This document shows, one piece after another, positions 1 to 7,928 of a stretch of DNA of 12,686 bases (position 1 is its first letter; each line of letters opens with the position of its first letter). The DNA is taken from assembly GCA_013152105.1 (NCBI GenBank), contig JAADHA010000023.1, forward strand, positions 1-12,686, read 5' to 3'. The notes beneath the pieces are model-generated. The model saw only the letters and a list, made by a program, of their open reading frames with translations, ran no database searches and was not told the DNA's origin. The translations under genes were made by a program, and so were the position numbers. The DNA comes from Oligoflexia bacterium (lineage in GTDB: Bacteria > Myxococcota_A > UBA796 > UBA2385).

Positions 1-141
1 GGCAGCCCCGGCACTGGCATGCCCGGCTTCGGCGGGAAACTCCCGGGCCACTATGTCTTGGCTTCGTATCGCTACGTCGGGTGGGTACGCGCCCATCCCC
101 CGGTGAATCCCCCCGGGCATCCCCCCGCATCTGCACAGTGA
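1..141 (+). CDS. Possible C-terminal fragment of an unrecognised protein, cut by the left edge
   Basis: Frame 1 is open from the first base to a TGA at 139-141 and encodes about 46 residues, including the stretch GKLPGHYVLASYRYVGW followed by a Pro-rich end. Its third codon positions are mostly G or C, as in the real genes of the window. It would converge on the minus-strand gene that stops at 176, leaving a 34-bp gap with no clear terminator. I do not recognise the family. A competing reading is a minus-strand gene starting with ATG at 120 and running off the left edge (begins MPGGIHRGMGAYPPDV). Its third positions are less GC-rich, so I prefer the plus-strand reading, but neither is secure. 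Confidence 0.3.
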   Translation, partial: GSPGTGMPGFGGKLPGHYVLASYRYVGWVRAHPPVNPPGHPPASAQ

Positions 142-175
142 GCACACCGAGCGCCTGGCACCCGGGACCCACGGC

Positions 176-3004
176 TCAGAGCTCGAAGATCCCCGCAGCG
201 TCCAAGGTCGCACCGAGCGTCCACGATCCATCCACCACCTGGGTAGCGGGCACCCGCCCCTCAAGCAGGAAGCCCTGGGCGCTCAGGCCGATCGACAGCC
301 AGCGGGCCAAGGGCGCCGAGAGCTTGGTGTCGGCCAGGATCTTGAAGCGCAGATCGCTCGCGTCATCGGCCGAGGTGTTGGCGTAGACCGAGCCCTCGCT
401 GTCCGTAGTCCAGGACAAGAAGCCCAGCGCGACCGAGGTGTCGAGCTCGGCCTTGCCCCCCCACTCGGTGGGCTTGGTCCGAAGCTGGGCCAGGTCGCGG
501 TTTGCGAAGCCGCCAACGCGTAGGCCGGACAGGTGTCCCACGGCTGCGGCAGACAGGCCCAGCGCCAGCGAGAGATCGGACTGCAACCGGTTTTGCACAC
601 CAGAATCGTCGAGGGTCGGCGTGAACTCGCTGTCGTAGAGCAGCTCGCTATAGGGCGACCAGGTCAGCAGCGCTGTCGTCGAGAGCGTGGGTAGCCCGAC
701 CGATGTCGACGCCTTCCAATCATCCGAGGTCTCCTGCGAGTCGCTGCCGCTGGTCGACTGACTGGCGTAGCTGCTGCGATAGCGCAGATCCCAGGCCACA
801 CCCGGATCGTCGTACTCCAGCGCCAGGTCCGCGCTGGACGTCAGGGTAAAGCTGGACGGACTGGTCGCCAGCGTCTCAGGCACCAACTCAAAGGCGGGTT
901 GGTCCGCCCCCTGGAAACGTGAAGCGGCCAGGGAGAGGGCCCGCACCCGAAGCAGCCACTCCGCGGGTTTCACGCTGGGGGCACTCTCCAAGAAGTCGCG
1001 AATCGCCTGGTCGGGATCGGCCTGGCCGGCGCGCACCCGCTTGAGAGAGTCGAGCACCGCGGCCCGAATCGTCCACGGGCGGCCTTGGGCCCCCCGCAAG
1101 ACCGTCATCCCCTGAGGGTCCAGCGGTCCTGAAGCGGACACGCCCTGGAGGATGTCACCCAGCGAGGTCGCGACCCGCGTGCGGTCCGTGGTGACCACCC
1201 GGTAGGACCGCGTGGACTCGATGGCACGACCCCACACCAGGGGAGAATCGGCACCCGGCTGGGCCCCGCAGCTCACGGGCACCGCTCCATAGGCCCGGTC
1301 GAGCACGGTCTGCAGCTTGTCACCAGGCACCCGATACAGCTCGACGCGGTCCAGCATGGCCAGGTATTCCACGGCCGTCAGCTCGCTGATCGGGCCGGGA
1401 ACGCGAGTCGGGGCCGGGATCTCCCGCAGCAGCACCGTGTCCGCGTGGGTGGCCCGGCGCAGTGCCTGGCAGACCAGCTCGGTCCAGCCGTCCGCGGTCC
1501 ATGCATGGGAAGGCGCGTCAGGGTCCGCAGCCGGCACCAGCGGCTGGTCGAGGGGCGGGTAGACTTGCGCGCGCGTCTTCGTGATGGCGGCGCTGAGATC
1601 TGGATCGACCGGCAGCTCAGGGCCGACCAGGCGAGGCGTGGACCGGACCGCGACCAGCGATCCGCTGGAGTCAAAGCTGAGATCAGCGGTCGCCAAGCCA
1701 TCCAGGCTCAAGGTCAGCGGCGCTCCTTGTTCCCCCGCCGACAAGGGCCTCAGAGCGGCTTCGTGCTGCCGCACCCGAAAGGTCGCGAAGGTCGGGTCCC
1801 CCAGCAACAGGTCCACCCCACGCACCCGGCGGCGCAGCTCAGCCTGCACCGCACCGCTGGCTGTGGTCAAGATCACCACGGCGTCTGGCGGGTCCGCGCC
1901 AGCGACCAGCTCGTCCACGGTCGCCTGCACGGCCGAGACCGGATCGGTGATGGACACGGCTTCGTCATCGAGTTCTGGGATCCAGATCGCCACGGACGGG
2001 TCGATCACCCCCACAAAAGCCACCCGAAGCGGGCCCTGCGCACTGTCGACCGTCACGACCCGGTGGTCGGGCAGCTCCAGCTCGGCGGGCGCGTCCCAGT
2101 TCGTCGCCAGGTAGGGCAGCGGGTGCTGGGCCAGCTCCTTGATGAAGCTCTTCGCCCCCATCGCCAGTTCGGTCTCTCCGGGCACGAGCGCGGCGGGGGA
2201 GAGGCCCAGAAGCATCTGCCAGGACAAGGGCCGGTGCAGCGAGAGGCGGTCATTGCGAGCGCTGCTGACCCCGTCGAGGAAGTTCCCGGCGTCAACGTAG
2301 ATCGCGTCCGGCTGGTCCGCGAGCAGGCGACGGGCTTCAGTGGTCAGACGACTGGCCTCTTGGATGGGTGCTGCGGCCACGATGAAGCGACGAGAGGGTT
2401 CCTCTTCGGCCCACCGCCCCATCAGGGCCATGCGCAGCTCCCAATCAGCCAAAGCCCAGCTCCGGGGCAAGCCCACCGAGGGGCCGACCAGGATCAACGC
2501 GATCCCGTCACCGCTCGTACAGCTTCGCAAGCCGACGGTCTCTCTGCTCAGGCCACGCTCAGCCAGGGCATCGAGCAGGCTGGAATCACCTGGCTGGGAC
2601 ATCACCAGCAGCTCGGTGCGAGTGCGGATCCCTGGTCGAAGCTCGGGTTCGCCACAGGCAACGCCGCTACCATCCAGCGCCGCCACCACAGACCTCACCG
2701 AGCGATCCGCCGCCAACAGCGTCCAGGGTCCCTGCGCCGCCGCACCATGGGTGATCGCCAGCTCGGCCAGGTGGCCGTCCAGGGACGCGTCCGCGGTCCA
2801 CAGCTCGCGCACGATGGACAGAGGGTAGTCGCCAGCGCCGACCCCGCCCAGGCCGCCGGTGTAGACCAGGTGAAGCTCGGCTGGAGCAGCGGGCGCGTCC
2901 ACGACGGGCGCGTCCACAGCGGGCGCATCCACAGCAGGAGGATCGCCAGCGTGGGCGCTGGCCACATACAGCAGGGTGCCGATCACAACCAGGGAAGCGA
3001 GCAT
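176..3004 (-). CDS. Secreted 5'-nucleotidase-like pseudoenzyme with C-terminal barrel-like domain
   Basis: 942 residues. Residues 1-19 form a signal peptide (hydrophobic core, AHA before the likely cleavage site), so the protein should act in the periplasm or at the outer membrane. An Ala/Pro/Val/Asp linker with AVDAP repeats follows. Residues about 43-465 follow the order of the calcineurin-like domain of UshA-type 5'-nucleotidases, and about 500-650 resemble the 5'-nucleotidase C-terminal substrate domain (VELYRVPGDKLQTVLDRAYG, 554-573). The metal-binding motifs are degenerate: the DxH region reads YTGGLGG (48-54), the GD motif reads AGN (239-241), GNHE reads GETE (276-279), the THxG region reads TTASG (380-384) and GHSH reads GDPTF (402-406). 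Hydrolase activity is therefore unlikely. Residues about 715-942 are rich in alternating hydrophobic/polar stretches and look like beta strands of a barrel; I cannot name that domain. The start is the first ATG after an in-frame region lacking ATG, GTG or TTG, with GGAG about 9 nt upstream. It lies 50 bp after sucD and is probably co-transcribed with it. Confidence 0.8.
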   Translation of the reverse strand: MLASLVVIGTLLYVASAHAGDPPAVDAPAVDAPVVDAPAAPAELHLVYTGGLGGVGAGDYPLSIVRELWTADASLDGHLAELAITHGAAAQGPWTLLAADRSVRSVVAALDGSGVACGEPELRPGIRTRTELLVMSQPGDSSLLDALAERGLSRETVGLRSCTSGDGIALILVGPSVGLPRSWALADWELRMALMGRWAEEEPSRRFIVAAAPIQEASRLTTEARRLLADQPDAIYVDAGNFLDGVSSARNDRLSLHRPLSWQMLLGLSPAALVPGETELAMGAKSFIKELAQHPLPYLATNWDAPAELELPDHRVVTVDSAQGPLRVAFVGVIDPSVAIWIPELDDEAVSITDPVSAVQATVDELVAGADPPDAVVILTTASGAVQAELRRRVRGVDLLLGDPTFATFRVRQHEAALRPLSAGEQGAPLTLSLDGLATADLSFDSSGSLVAVRSTPRLVGPELPVDPDLSAAITKTRAQVYPPLDQPLVPAADPDAPSHAWTADGWTELVCQALRRATHADTVLLREIPAPTRVPGPISELTAVEYLAMLDRVELYRVPGDKLQTVLDRAYGAVPVSCGAQPGADSPLVWGRAIESTRSYRVVTTDRTRVATSLGDILQGVSASGPLDPQGMTVLRGAQGRPWTIRAAVLDSLKRVRAGQADPDQAIRDFLESAPSVKPAEWLLRVRALSLAASRFQGADQPAFELVPETLATSPSSFTLTSSADLALEYDDPGVAWDLRYRSSYASQSTSGSDSQETSDDWKASTSVGLPTLSTTALLTWSPYSELLYDSEFTPTLDDSGVQNRLQSDLSLALGLSAAAVGHLSGLRVGGFANRDLAQLRTKPTEWGGKAELDTSVALGFLSWTTDSEGSVYANTSADDASDLRFKILADTKLSAPLARWLSIGLSAQGFLLEGRVPATQVVDGSWTLGATLDAAGIFEL
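2891..2935 (-). repeat. 15-bp tandem repeat, three copies, in the linker of the nucleotidase-like gene
   Basis: Three consecutive 15-bp units (2891-2905, 2906-2920, 2921-2935) differ at one to three positions. They encode AVDAP/VVDAP units directly after the signal peptide. This is a flexible, probably unstructured spacer and could vary in copy number between strains. Confidence 0.8.
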
Positions 3005-3054
3005 GCGGGCAACTCCGGGCTGGGCCTGTAGCCGACAAGGAGGGCTCAGGCAGA

Positions 3055-3927
3055 CTAGCCCAGCAGCTCCTTCATCCGCTTGCCCATCTCGGCCGGCGAG
3101 CGGACGACATGGACGCCCGCCGACTCCATGGCCTGGTACTTGGCTTCGGCTGTGCCCTGACCACCGGAGATGATGGCGCCAGCGTGCCCCATACGACGTC
3201 CCGGAGGCGCGGTCGCGCCAGCGATGAAGCCAACAATGGGCTTGGCCATATTGTCCTTGACCCAGGCGCAGGCTTCTTCTTCAGCGGAACCGCCGATCTC
3301 GCCGATCATGATCACCGCGTCCGTGTCCGGATCGTCGTTGAAGAGCTTCAAGGCGTCGATGTGCTTGGTTCCGATGATCGGATCACCGCCGATTCCAAGG
3401 CAGGTGCTCTGCCCCAGGCCCGCAGCCGTGAGCTGGCCGACCGCTTCATAGGTCAGCGTACCCGAGCGGCTGATGACCCCGACCCGACCCGGCACGTGGA
3501 TGTGCCCCGGCATGATGCCGATCTTGCACTGCCCCGGCGTGATGACGCCCGGACAGTTGGGACCGATCAAGGTGGCGTCCGTGCCCTGCAGGTATCGCCA
3601 GACCCAGACCATATCGTTGGCGGGGATCCCCTCGGTGATGGCGACAATGACCTTGATGCCAGCGTCGGCGGCTTCGCAGATCGCGTCTGCCGCGAAGGGC
3701 GGCGGGACGAAGATCATGCTGGCATCGGCACCGGTCTCGGCCACGGCGTCGACTACGGTGTTGAAGACCGGGACCTTGTCATCGAACAGCATTCCGCCCT
3801 TGCCGGGGGTCACGCCACCGACCAGATTGGTGCCGTATTCCATGCACATGCGGCTGTGGAAGGCGCCGGCTGATCCGGTGATGCCCTGGGTGATGAGGCG
3901 GGTGTCCTTGTTGACGAGAATAGCCAT
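3055..3927 (-). CDS. sucD: Succinyl-CoA synthetase (ligase) alpha subunit
   Basis: 290 residues, the usual length (the E. coli protein has 289). With SucC it interconverts succinyl-CoA and succinate with substrate-level phosphorylation of a nucleoside diphosphate in the cytoplasmic TCA cycle. The N-terminal CoA-binding Rossmann domain is clear (ITQGITGSAGAFHS, 12-25). GPNCPGVITPG is at 122-132 and the phosphohistidine motif GHAGA at 247-251, with the active-site His at 248, which matches His246 of the E. coli enzyme. The GEIGGSAEE loop is at 209-217. ATG 3927 is supported by an eight-base AAGGAGG-type site five bases upstream that overlaps the sucC stop. No oddity is seen in the protein. Confidence 0.97.
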   Translation of the reverse strand: MAILVNKDTRLITQGITGSAGAFHSRMCMEYGTNLVGGVTPGKGGMLFDDKVPVFNTVVDAVAETGADASMIFVPPPFAADAICEAADAGIKVIVAITEGIPANDMVWVWRYLQGTDATLIGPNCPGVITPGQCKIGIMPGHIHVPGRVGVISRSGTLTYEAVGQLTAAGLGQSTCLGIGGDPIIGTKHIDALKLFNDDPDTDAVIMIGEIGGSAEEEACAWVKDNMAKPIVGFIAGATAPPGRRMGHAGAIISGGQGTAEAKYQAMESAGVHVVRSPAEMGKRMKELLG

Positions 3928-3932
3928 GAGGA

Positions 3933-3937
3933 CCTCC

Positions 3938-3940
<3 letters not shown>
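3933..3940 (-). promoter_or_regulatory. sucD ribosome binding site overlapping the sucC stop codon
   Basis: On the minus strand the sequence is TAAGGAGG followed by five bases and the sucD ATG. Its first three bases are the sucC stop codon. The near-perfect site and the overlap suggest translational coupling of the two subunits. Confidence 0.85.
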
Positions 3941-5191
<1,251 letters not shown>

Positions 5192-5198
5192 GTCCGGG

Positions 5199-5204
5199 TC
5201 CTCA
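5199..5204 (-). promoter_or_regulatory. sucC ribosome binding site overlapping the icd stop codon
   Basis: On the minus strand TGAGGA contains the icd stop (TGA, 5202-5204) and the GAGGA core that lies seven bases before the sucC ATG. The arrangement is the same as at the sucC/sucD junction. Confidence 0.75.
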
Positions 5205-6458
5205 CAGGTTTTCGATGATGGCGGTACCGAACTCGCTGCACTTGAGCTTGGTGGCGCCTTGCATCAGGCGGTGAAAGTCGTAGGTGACGCGTTTCTGGGC
5301 GATGCAGCGCTCGATGCCGGCGACGATGAGCTTGCCGGCTTCGCCCCAGCCCATCCGGTCCAACATCATGACGCCCGACAAGATCTGACTGGAGGGGTTG
5401 ACCTTGTCCATGCCGGTGTACTTCGGGGCGGTCCCGTGGGTCGCCTCGTAGATGCTGATTCCGGTCTCGTAGTTGAGGTTCGCGCCGGGGGCGATGCCGA
5501 TCCCGCCGACCTGGGCTGCCAGGGCGTCGCTGATGTAGTCGCCGTTGAGGTTGAGGGTCGTGATCACGCTGTACTCGGCCGGCCGCAGCAGGATCTGCTG
5601 AAGCATCGCGTCGGCGATGACATCCTTGACGATGACCTGGTGACCATCATCGCCCGTCACCAGGGTCCAGGGACCGCCGTCGATGAGCTGTCCGCCGAAG
5701 CCTTCTCGGGCCACCTGGTAGCCCCAGTCGCGGAAGCCACCTTCGGTGTACTTCATGATGTTGCCCTTGTGCACGATGGCGACGCTGGGCAGCTTGTGGT
5801 CCAGGGCGTGCTGGATCGCCGCGCGCACGATGCGGGCCGTGCCTTCTTGGCTGACCGGCTTGACGCCGATGCCGCTGGTCTCTGGGAAACGGATGTTCGT
5901 GACGCCCATATCATTGACCAGGAAATCGATCACCTTCTTGACTTCGTCGGTGCCCTCTTGCCACTCGATGCCAGCGTAGATGTCCTCTGTGTTTTCGCGA
6001 AAGATCACCATGTCGACCAGCTCGGGATGCTTCACCGGGCTGGGCACGCCTTCGAGCCAGCGGACGGGACGCACACAGGCATACAAGTCCAGCTTCTGCC
6101 GCAGCGCGACATTCAGGCTGCGAAAGCCACCGCCGACCGGCGTGGTCAGCGGCCCCTTGATCGACAGCTTGTAGTCGCGGATCGCGGCCAGCGTCTCTTC
6201 GGGTAGCCACTCGCCGAACTTTTCATTGGCCTTCTCTCCAGCGTAGACTTCGAACCAGTGGATCTTGCGCTTGCCGCCATAGGCTTTCTCCACCGCTGCG
6301 TCGAAGACGCGCACCGACGCAGCCCAGATGTCGGGGCCTACGCCATCGCCCTGCAAGAAGGGGATGATGGGGTCATCGGGAATGAGCAGCTTGCCGTCGG
6401 CTTGGACGGTGATCTTGGAACCCGTGCTGGGTGGAGAGAGCTGGCTATATGTGGCCAC
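5202..6458 (-). CDS. icd: NADP-dependent isocitrate dehydrogenase
   Basis: 418 residues, close to the 416 of E. coli Icd and collinear with it. It oxidatively decarboxylates isocitrate to 2-oxoglutarate in the TCA cycle. Substrate-site motif RSLNVALRQ (113-121) carries Ser114, equivalent to the serine phosphorylated by AceK in enterobacteria. Other landmarks are FRENTEDIYAGIEW (153-166) with catalytic Tyr161, VHKGNIMK (229-236) with Lys231, NLNGDYISD (303-311) and ATHGTAPKY (339-347). Lys346 and Tyr347 are the pair that marks NADP rather than NAD use in this family. I choose the GTG at 6458: it has GGAGG five bases upstream and matches the family N-terminus. The longer frame to ATG 6635 would overlap gltA and add an unrelated 59 residues. 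Confidence 0.96.
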   Translation of the reverse strand: MATYSQLSPPSTGSKITVQADGKLLIPDDPIIPFLQGDGVGPDIWAASVRVFDAAVEKAYGGKRKIHWFEVYAGEKANEKFGEWLPEETLAAIRDYKLSIKGPLTTPVGGGFRSLNVALRQKLDLYACVRPVRWLEGVPSPVKHPELVDMVIFRENTEDIYAGIEWQEGTDEVKKVIDFLVNDMGVTNIRFPETSGIGVKPVSQEGTARIVRAAIQHALDHKLPSVAIVHKGNIMKYTEGGFRDWGYQVAREGFGGQLIDGGPWTLVTGDDGHQVIVKDVIADAMLQQILLRPAEYSVITTLNLNGDYISDALAAQVGGIGIAPGANLNYETGISIYEATHGTAPKYTGMDKVNPSSQILSGVMMLDRMGWGEAGKLIVAGIERCIAQKRVTYDFHRLMQGATKLKCSEFGTAIIENL

Positions 6459-6463
6459 GAGAG

Positions 6464-6468
6464 CCTCC
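6464..6468 (-). promoter_or_regulatory. Ribosome binding site fixing the GTG start of icd
   Basis: GGAGG on the minus strand, five bases before GTG 6458. No in-frame ATG lies near it, so this site decides the start. Confidence 0.8.
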
Positions 6469-6501
6469 AGAGGTTCTGGGTTGAGAGTGTCAGGCACGCG
6501 A

Positions 6502-6535
6502 CGAGGCCCGCCGCAGGGTGTCGCGACGGGCCTCG
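6502..6535 (-). promoter_or_regulatory. Intercistronic hairpin between gltA and icd
   Basis: CGAGGCCCG (6502-6510) and CGGGCCTCG (6527-6535) are perfect inverted complements with a 16-base loop. In the minus-strand transcript this gives a 9-bp, mostly GC stem between the gltA stop (6550) and the icd start (6458). No U-run follows, so it is not a standard intrinsic terminator. An mRNA-stability, processing or partial-attenuation element is more likely (inference). Confidence 0.6.
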
Positions 6536-6549
6536 ATTGTGAACCTGGG

Positions 6550-7719
6550 CTACTGCAGACGCCGCGGGTCCTGACCCTCGGCGATGTACTTGCAGCGGTA
6601 GATGGGCACGCCCCGACCGCCACGGAAGTTGACACGCTCGTCGACGATCTGGGCAGCGATGCCGGCGATGCGGCTGAAACCGAACAGCACCGTGTAGTAG
6701 TCGCTGTCCGTCATGCCGCTGGCATTGAGCAGGGTGCCGCTGACCGCATCGACGTTGGGGTATGGGTTCGAGATCTTGGGGTTTTCCTTGAGCACTTTCA
6801 CCGCGACCGTGCGCATGACCAGGGCCGTCTGGAACAGCGGGTCGTCCCCGCAAATCTTCTGGCCCAGTTCGTACTGAATCCGAGCGCGTGGGTCTTCGGC
6901 CCGCAGGACGGCGTGTCCGAAGCCGAAGATCTTGCCGCCACCGGCCAGGGTCTTGCGGGCGAAAGCTTCGATAGCAGCCGGGTCGGTGCTGCCGACGGAC
7001 CGAACGAAGTTCAGGCACTCCTGGTTTGCACGCCCGTGCAGCGGCCCGTAGAGCCCGGCCATGGCCGCCACCATGCTGGCGTAGACATCGGCGTGTCCGC
7101 TGGCGACGGCCTTGCCTGCAAAGGTCGAGAGGTTGCCACCCCCGTGATCCATATGGAGCACGTAGAAGACGCGCAGGAGCCGGCGCAGCTTGTCGGCGTC
7201 CGCACCCGGAACGCCCATCTGGTGGACGCAGTTCTCGACCAGCCCGAGTTCGGGGCGAGACGCGATGGGGGCGCCCCAACCGCTGCGCAGGCGAAAGACG
7301 TTGGCGACCAGGGTCGGTGAGCGGGCGATCAGGTTCAAGGCGTCTTCACGCCAGTCCCCAGTCTTGCCGGTCATGCCCAACAAGACCAGACCGGCGAGCA
7401 GCCACTCCATCGGGTGGCCGTCCTTGGGGAGCTGCGAGAGCAGGTCGATGACCTTCGGATCGACCACCGAGCGTTCGGCCAGGTCTGCCTTGAAGGCGAC
7501 GAGTTGGTCGTCGGTCGGCAGATCCTTGTGGAACATCAGGTAGACGACCGCTTCGGGATCCAGGTAGGCGAGGTCCCCGACCGGGTACCCGTCATAGGAC
7601 ACCCCGTCCTGGGGACTGACCTTGCTGGTGCGCACCGTACCCACCGGAAAACCCCGTAGGCCGGTGTTGAGGTGGGCGTTTGTCACTTCGAAGAGGACCT
7701 TCGTGCCGTCGTTGATCAT
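6550..7719 (-). CDS. gltA: Citrate synthase, eukaryote-like type
   Basis: 389 residues. It condenses oxaloacetate and acetyl-CoA to citrate, the entry step of the TCA cycle. Visible motifs are GLRGFPVG near residue 20, HMDHGGGN (189-196), GPLHGRANQE (225-234), GFGHAVLRAEDPRA (266-279) and PNVDAVSG (321-328). The catalytic triad is thus His228, His269 and Asp324. ANQE, GHAVLR and NVDAxSG followed by GMTxxxYYTVLFG are the forms seen in mitochondrial citrate synthases rather than in the hexameric E. coli type. I choose ATG 7719: GGAAGG lies five bases upstream and the frame continues only into non-conserved residues beyond it (to 7851). It heads the icd-sucCD operon; the gap to icd is 91 bp. Confidence 0.95.
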   Translation of the reverse strand: MINDGTKVLFEVTNAHLNTGLRGFPVGTVRTSKVSPQDGVSYDGYPVGDLAYLDPEAVVYLMFHKDLPTDDQLVAFKADLAERSVVDPKVIDLLSQLPKDGHPMEWLLAGLVLLGMTGKTGDWREDALNLIARSPTLVANVFRLRSGWGAPIASRPELGLVENCVHQMGVPGADADKLRRLLRVFYVLHMDHGGGNLSTFAGKAVASGHADVYASMVAAMAGLYGPLHGRANQECLNFVRSVGSTDPAAIEAFARKTLAGGGKIFGFGHAVLRAEDPRARIQYELGQKICGDDPLFQTALVMRTVAVKVLKENPKISNPYPNVDAVSGTLLNASGMTDSDYYTVLFGFSRIAGIAAQIVDERVNFRGGRGVPIYRCKYIAEGQDPRRLQ

Positions 7720-7755
7720 GACTGCCTTCCATGCCAAGAGGGATCGCGTAGCTAT

Positions 7756-7773
7756 CGCGGCCGACCGGCCGCG
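7756..7773 (-). repeat. GC-rich inverted repeat in the gltA leader
   Basis: CGCGGCC (7756-7762) and GGCCGCG (7767-7773) are perfect inverted complements around a four-base loop, 37 to 54 bases upstream of the gltA ATG. It could fold as a leader hairpin or be an operator. A function is not shown by the sequence. Confidence 0.5.
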
Positions 7774-7795
7774 GCCATTCGTTGGCCAGCGACAG

Positions 7796-7801
7796 ATTGT
7801 A
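7796..7801 (-). promoter_or_regulatory. Candidate -10 box for the gltA operon
   Basis: TACAAT on the minus strand matches five of six bases of the sigma-70 -10 box. It would place the transcript start about 70 bases before the gltA ATG, just ahead of the leader inverted repeat. The -35 position is a poor match, so this is tentative. The rest of the divergent region 7720-7928 holds the two ribosome binding sites and no other feature I can support. Confidence 0.3.
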
Positions 7802-7928
7802 CGCGGGCGGGGGGCCGCGGTTCCATCGGGGTCCTTCAAGCCGCCGGCCAAGGGAATCCAGCAGGTGCCGCCACGCGTTAACGGGTGCCGTCTTCGATCT
7901 CACGCGTACTCCAGCAGGAGAAAACGAC

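Noticed and set aside
142..175. Possible terminator between the converging genes at the left edge
   Set aside because: The pairing around CCCGGG is short and imperfect and no T-run is present.
1445..3031. Long open frame of 528 codons on the plus strand
   Set aside because: It lies antisense to the nucleotidase-like gene, its product is rich in Gln, Arg and His without recognisable domains, and such frames are common opposite GC-rich genes.
6459..6635. Upstream extension of icd to an ATG at 6635
   Set aside because: It would overlap the end of gltA, adds residues absent from the family and ignores the good GTG start with GGAGG at 6464-6468.
7720..7851. Upstream extension of gltA to an ATG at 7851
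   Set aside because: The added 44 residues are Arg/Pro-rich without similarity to citrate synthase, and the ATG at 7719 has a suitable ribosome binding site.
7873..7883. Palindrome CGTTAACG before the M16 gene as an operator
   Set aside because: Eight bases only, a single copy and no matching partner site nearby, so it cannot be told from chance.
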